Below, piece by piece: positions 8,793 to 12,317 of a stretch of 12,317 nucleotides of DNA. The stretch is taken from positions 1 to 12,317 of the forward strand of contig JASLGG010000017.1 of the NCBI GenBank assembly GCA_030150265.1, read 5' to 3'. The translations under genes were made by a program, and so were the position numbers. Each line of letters opens with the position of its first letter. The first letter of the stretch is position 1. The stretch is from Protaetiibacter sp. (lineage in GTDB: Bacteria; Actinomycetota; Actinomycetes; Actinomycetales; Microbacteriaceae). The notes beneath the pieces were generated by a model. That model worked only from the letters and a program-made list of their open reading frames with translations. It was not told where the DNA came from and did no database searches.

Positions 8793-9704
8793 TCAGCGCA
8801 CCGCGGTCGTCACCCGGTCCCGGCCGAGCAGGTCGCGATGGGTGGCGGCGGCGCGCCAGCCGTCGGCGGCGAGGAGCGCCCGGATGTCGGCGCCCTGCGG
8901 CTCGCCGTGCTCGATCACGAGGGTTGCCCCCGGGCGCGCCAGGGCGAGACCGCGGCGCGAGAGAACGCGCACGACGTCCAGGCCGTCCGGTCCGCCGTAG
9001 AGCGCCAGGGCGGGGTCGTGCAGTCGCACCTCGAGGTCGCGCGGCACGGCCGCGTCGGGGATGTACGGCGGGTTGGAGACGAGAACGTCGACCATGCCGT
9101 CGAGCTCGGGCAGCGCGTCGGCGAGGTCGCCGCGCACGAGCCGCACGCGGCCGGGCGCGAGGCGCCGGATGTTGCGCTCCGCCCAGTCCGCGGCCTCCGC
9201 CGAGCGCTCCACGGCGACCACCTCGGCATGCGGCACCTCGGTCGCCAGCGCGAGCGCGAGGGCTCCCGATCCGGTGCCGAGGTCGACCGCGAGAGGCCGC
9301 GGGGCGGCCACCGCGAACAGCGCGTCGATCGCGAGCTGGGCGGTGAGCTCGGTCTCGGGACGCGGCACGAAGACGCCGGGGCCGACCTCGAGCTCCATCG
9401 AGCGGAACGGCGCGCGCCCCGTGATGTGCTGGAGCGGCTCGCGTGCGGCGCGGCGCTCCAGCACGCCGAGGAAGGCGTCGCGCTGCTCCGCCGCGAGCTC
9501 GGCGCCCAGGAGAGCCTTCGCCTGCACCTCGCCACGGCTCATGCCCAGCACGTGGGCGAGCAGCAGCTCGGCGTCGACGTCGGGCGTCGGGACGCCCGCG
9601 TCCGCGAGCATCCGGCTGCCGTCGTCGCGCAGCGCGGCGAGCGTTCTCGGCGCGCCGGCGGTCTCGAGAGGCGTCGGGCCTTCGGCCCGGCGCTCCTCAA
9701 CCAC
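8793..9704 (-). CDS. prmC: Release factor glutamine N5-methyltransferase
   Basis: Methylates the Gln of the GGQ motif in release factors using S-adenosylmethionine, which speeds peptide release. The protein is 303 aa. The N-terminal helical substrate-binding domain covers about 20-100, then VFVPRPETE (111-119), the SAM-binding DLGTGSG (141-147) and the catalytic NPPY (211-214). The C-terminus is the usual Rossmann end. The start is GTG at 9704, overlapping the prfA stop by 8 nt, with GGGG about 9 nt upstream. The first 20 residues are poorly conserved-looking, and the next in-frame ATG (residue 32) would cut into the helical domain. Its target RF1 is the gene directly upstream, a common pairing across bacteria (hemK is the older name). 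Confidence 0.96.
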   Translation of the reverse strand: MVEERRAEGPTPLETAGAPRTLAALRDDGSRMLADAGVPTPDVDAELLLAHVLGMSRGEVQAKALLGAELAAEQRDAFLGVLERRAAREPLQHITGRAPFRSMELEVGPGVFVPRPETELTAQLAIDALFAVAAPRPLAVDLGTGSGALALALATEVPHAEVVAVERSAEAADWAERNIRRLAPGRVRLVRGDLADALPELDGMVDVLVSNPPYIPDAAVPRDLEVRLHDPALALYGGPDGLDVVRVLSRRGLALARPGATLVIEHGEPQGADIRALLAADGWRAAATHRDLLGRDRVTTAVR

Positions 9705-10779
9705 CGTCGGACCCCAGCGCCGCGAGCCGCGCCTCCTCGTCCATCTGGATGCAGGAGTCGACGAGCGGCTGCAGCGAGCCGTTCATCACCTGGTCGAGGT
9801 TGTAGGCCTTGTAGCCCGTGCGGTGGTCGGCGATGCGGTTCTCGGGGAAGTTGTAGGTGCGGATGCGCTCGGAGCGGTCCATGGAGCGGATCTGGCTGCG
9901 CCGCGCATCCGAGGCGACCGCCGCGAGCTCCTCCTGCTGCCTCGCGAGCAGGCGCGCCCGCAGCACGCGCATGCCGGCCTCGCGGTTCTGCAGCTGCGAC
10001 TTCTCGTTCTGCATCGACACGACGATGCCGGTCGGCAGGTGGGTGATGCGCACCGCCGAGTCGGTCGTGTTGACGCTCTGCCCGCCCGGACCGGACGACC
10101 GGAAGACGTCGATCTTGAGGTCGTTCGGGTCGATGTGGATCTCCTCCGGCTCGTCGACCTCGGGGAAGACCAGCACGCCGGTGGTGGAGGTGTGGATGCG
10201 GCCCTGCGACTCGGTGGCCGGCACGCGCTGCACGCGGTGCACGCCGCCCTCGTACTTGAGGCTCGCCCACACGCCCTCCGCCGGATCGGTGGCGTTCGAC
10301 TTGATGGCGAGCTGCACGTCCTTGTAGCCGCCGAGGTCCGACTCGGTGCGCTCGAGCAGCTCCGTCTTCCAGCCGCGCGACTCGGCGTAGTGCAGGTACA
10401 TGCGCAGCAGATCGGCCGCGAAGAGCGCGGACTCCTCGCCGCCCTCTCCGCCCTTGATCTCCATGATCACGTCGCGCCCGTCATCCGGATCGCGCGGGAT
10501 CAGCAGGCGGCGCAGCTTCTCCTGCGCCGCCTGCACGCCCTCCTCGAGGGCCGGGATCTCGTCGGCGAACGCCTCGTCCTCGCGGGCGAGCTCGCGCGCG
10601 GCCTCCAGGTCGGACTGCGTCTGCTGCCACGCGCCGTGCGCCGCGACGATCTGGCTCAGCTCGGCGTAGCGCCGGTTGACCTTCTTCGCGCGTGCGGCAT
10701 CCGCGTGGATGGCGGGATCGGCGAGCTGCTGCTGGAGCTGCTCGTACTCGGCCAGCAGCGACTGGACCGACTCGAACAC
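9697..10779 (-). CDS. prfA: Peptide chain release factor 1
   Basis: Reads UAA and UAG stop codons in the ribosomal A site and triggers release of the finished protein. The protein is 360 aa, the same length as E. coli RF1. An N-terminal coiled-coil domain (1-95) precedes GGEGGEES (110-117). The stop-codon-reading tripeptide PAT (187-189), in RVPATESQGRIHTS, identifies RF1 rather than RF2. The catalytic GGQ (232-234) lies in SSGPGGQSVNTTDSAVRI. The start is GTG at 10779, 3 nt after the rho stop, with AAGGG 7 nt upstream inside the end of rho. The tail is very short (LGSDGG). The next gene, prmC, encodes the enzyme that methylates this GGQ. Confidence 0.98.
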   Translation of the reverse strand: MFESVQSLLAEYEQLQQQLADPAIHADAARAKKVNRRYAELSQIVAAHGAWQQTQSDLEAARELAREDEAFADEIPALEEGVQAAQEKLRRLLIPRDPDDGRDVIMEIKGGEGGEESALFAADLLRMYLHYAESRGWKTELLERTESDLGGYKDVQLAIKSNATDPAEGVWASLKYEGGVHRVQRVPATESQGRIHTSTTGVLVFPEVDEPEEIHIDPNDLKIDVFRSSGPGGQSVNTTDSAVRITHLPTGIVVSMQNEKSQLQNREAGMRVLRARLLARQQEELAAVASDARRSQIRSMDRSERIRTYNFPENRIADHRTGYKAYNLDQVMNGSLQPLVDSCIQMDEEARLAALGSDGG

Positions 10780-10782
10780 GGA

Positions 10783-12317
10783 TCAGCCCTTGTGCGCGCC
10801 GCCGTTGCCCGTGCCGTTCCCGGCCGGAAGCGACTGCTGGATCTGCACGAGGAACTCGACGTTCGAGCTCGTCTCCTTGAGCTTGCCGAGCACGACCTCC
10901 AGCTGCTGCTGGAGCTCGAGGCCGGCGAGCGCGCGGCGCAGGCGCCAGGTGATCTTGACCTCCTCGGGCGAGAGCAGCTCCTCCTCGCGGCGGGTGCTCG
11001 ACGCGTAGATGTCGACCGCCGGGAAGATGCGCTTGTCGGCGAGGGCCCGCGAGAGGCGGAGCTCCATGTTGCCGGTGCCCTTGAACTCCTCGAAGATGAC
11101 CTCGTCCATCTTGGATCCGGTCTCGACGAGCGCCGTGGCGAGGATGGTCAGCGAGCCGCCGCCCTCGATGTTGCGCGCCGCGCCGAAGAAGCGCTTGGGC
11201 GGGTAGAGAGCGGATGCGTCGACGCCGCCCGAGAGGATGCGCCCGGACGCCGGCGAGGCCAGGTTGTAGGCACGGCCGAGGCGGGTGATCGAGTCGAGCA
11301 GCACGACGACGTCGTTGCCGAGCTCGACGAGGCGCTTGGCCCGCTCGATCGCGAGCTCCGCGACGGTCGTGTGGTCCTCGGCGGGGCGGTCGAAGGTCGA
11401 GGCGATGACCTCGCCCTTGACCGAGCGCTGCATGTCGGTGACCTCTTCGGGCCGCTCGTCCACGAGCACCACCATGATGTGGACCTCGGGGTTGTTGTCC
11501 GCGATGGCCTTGGCGATGGACTGCAGGATGAGCGTCTTGCCCGCCTTCGGGGGCGCGACGATGAGGCCGCGCTGGCCCTTGCCGATGGGCGCGACGAGGT
11601 CGATGATGCGCGTCGAGAGCTTCTCGGGCGTGGTCTCGAGGCGCAGGCGCTCGTTGGGGTAGATCGGCGTGAGGGTCGAGAACTCGACGCGGCCGGCGGC
11701 CTCGTCGACGCTCTGGCCGTTGACCGAGTCGACCTTGACGATCGCGTTGTACTTCTGGCGGCCGCCCTGCTGCTCGCCGTCGCGCGGCTGACGGATGGCG
11801 CCGACCACGGCGTCGCCCTTGCGCAGGTTGTACTTCTTGACCTGGCCGAGCGAGACGTACACGTCCGAGGGGCCGGGGAGGTACCCGGTGGTGCGCACGA
11901 AGGCGTAGTTGTCGAGCACGTCGAGGATGCCGGCGATCGGGATGAGCACGTCGTCGTCGGAGATCTCCGGCTCGAGCTCGTCGACCCCGCCGCCGCGGCG
12001 GTTGCGGTTGCGGTCGCGGCCACGGCCGCGACGGCTGTCGCCCGCGCCCTCCTGGCCGGCCTGCTGCTGCTGAGCCGCGGGCTGCGCGGCCTGGCCGCTC
12101 TCGCCCTCCGCCTCGGTGCTCGCGGCGCCGTTCTGGGCGCCCTGGCCGTTCTGGCCGCGTCCGCCGCGGCGGTTGCGGCTGCGGCGGCTCTGCGGGGCGC
12201 CCTCGGCATCCGAGTCGCCCTCGGCCTGCTGCTCGGCCGGCGGCACGAGCTTGTCGAGCTCGAGGCCGAGCTCGGCCTGCGCCGCGTGCTGCGCGGCGCT
12301 GCGGCGCTGCGCCGTCG
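10783..12317 (-). CDS. rho: Transcription termination factor Rho (5' end off window)
   Basis: Hexameric RNA-dependent ATPase that ends transcription of untranslated RNA. The frame is open to the right edge; about 511 residues are visible and the real start lies outside, so a GTG at 12246 is internal. An Arg/Asn/Gly/Gln-rich, probably disordered stretch comes first (12315 to about 11960), with basic blocks such as SRRGRGRDRNRNRRGGG. Then come the RNA-binding fold (LDNYAFVRTTGYLPGPSDVYVSLGQ), Walker A APPKAGKT (11556-11533), DERPEEVTDMQRSVKGEV, Walker B VVVLLDSITR, and EEFKGTGNMELRLSRALADKRIFPAVD of the Q/R-loop region. The large N-terminal insertion is typical of actinobacterial Rho. The C-terminal tail is Gly/Asn-rich. 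It ends 3 nt before prfA. Confidence 0.98.
   Translation of the reverse strand, partial: TAQRRSAAQHAAQAELGLELDKLVPPAEQQAEGDSDAEGAPQSRRSRNRRGGRGQNGQGAQNGAASTEAEGESGQAAQPAAQQQQAGQEGAGDSRRGRGRDRNRNRRGGGVDELEPEISDDDVLIPIAGILDVLDNYAFVRTTGYLPGPSDVYVSLGQVKKYNLRKGDAVVGAIRQPRDGEQQGGRQKYNAIVKVDSVNGQSVDEAAGRVEFSTLTPIYPNERLRLETTPEKLSTRIIDLVAPIGKGQRGLIVAPPKAGKTLILQSIAKAIADNNPEVHIMVVLVDERPEEVTDMQRSVKGEVIASTFDRPAEDHTTVAELAIERAKRLVELGNDVVVLLDSITRLGRAYNLASPASGRILSGGVDASALYPPKRFFGAARNIEGGGSLTILATALVETGSKMDEVIFEEFKGTGNMELRLSRALADKRIFPAVDIYASSTRREEELLSPEEVKITWRLRRALAGLELQQQLEVVLGKLKETSSNVEFLVQIQQSLPAGNGTGNGGAHKG

Noticed and set aside
11998..12035. Short GC-rich repeats (GCGGTT / GCGGTC type) in the rho 5' part
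   Set aside because: They encode the Arg/Asn/Gly-rich protein segment in frame; no independent repeat array or CRISPR spacing.
11148..12209. 353-codon minus-strand frame inside rho
   Set aside because: Ser/Arg/Ala/Thr-rich shadow in another frame of rho.

Overview
The window is a strongly GC-rich block of core genes, all reading leftward on the minus strand. In transcription order (right to left) it holds: rho (5' end off the right edge), prfA, prmC, tsaC, a wecA/tagO-type glycosyl-phosphate transferase, a small AtpI-like membrane protein, then atpB-atpE-atpF-atpH-atpA-atpG-atpD (3' end off the left edge). The order matches the conserved actinobacterial arrangement that joins rho/prfA/hemK/sua5/rfe to the F1Fo ATP synthase operon, as in Mycobacterium tuberculosis. 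GC-rich codon choice, an Arg/Asn/Gly-rich N-terminal insertion in Rho, a long delta subunit (263 aa) and a C-terminally extended alpha subunit all indicate Actinobacteria. Subunits b and delta are separate genes, not the b-delta fusion of mycobacteria, which together with protein style suggests Micrococcales, perhaps Microbacteriaceae. The family is an inference.

Right part (about 6.4-12.3 kb): transcription termination (Rho), translation termination (RF1 and its methylase PrmC), tRNA t6A synthesis (TsaC) and the first membrane step of a polyprenyl-linked glycan pathway (WecA-like). Spacing is very tight: 3 nt rho-prfA, 8-nt overlap prfA-prmC, 38 nt prmC-tsaC, 10-nt overlap tsaC-wecA, 4-nt ATGA overlap wecA-AtpI-like. 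This suggests co-transcription and translational coupling.

Left part (1 to about 6.4 kb): the ATP synthase genes in standard order, Fo (a, c, b) then F1 (delta, alpha, gamma, beta); epsilon (atpC) is expected beyond the left edge. Key catalytic residues are intact: subunit a Arg201, subunit c Glu55, Walker motifs in alpha and beta, and the alpha arginine finger. The atp genes have short gaps, several of which contain predicted hairpins without U-tracts. One such hairpin holds the atpF start codon in its stem.

No gene-free stretch exceeds 79 nt. I saw no mobile element, CRISPR array, tRNA/rRNA, phage gene or defence system. This is an ordinary housekeeping locus, and the points worth a second look are mostly small RNA structures at gene boundaries, start-codon questions and a recurrent 7-mer.
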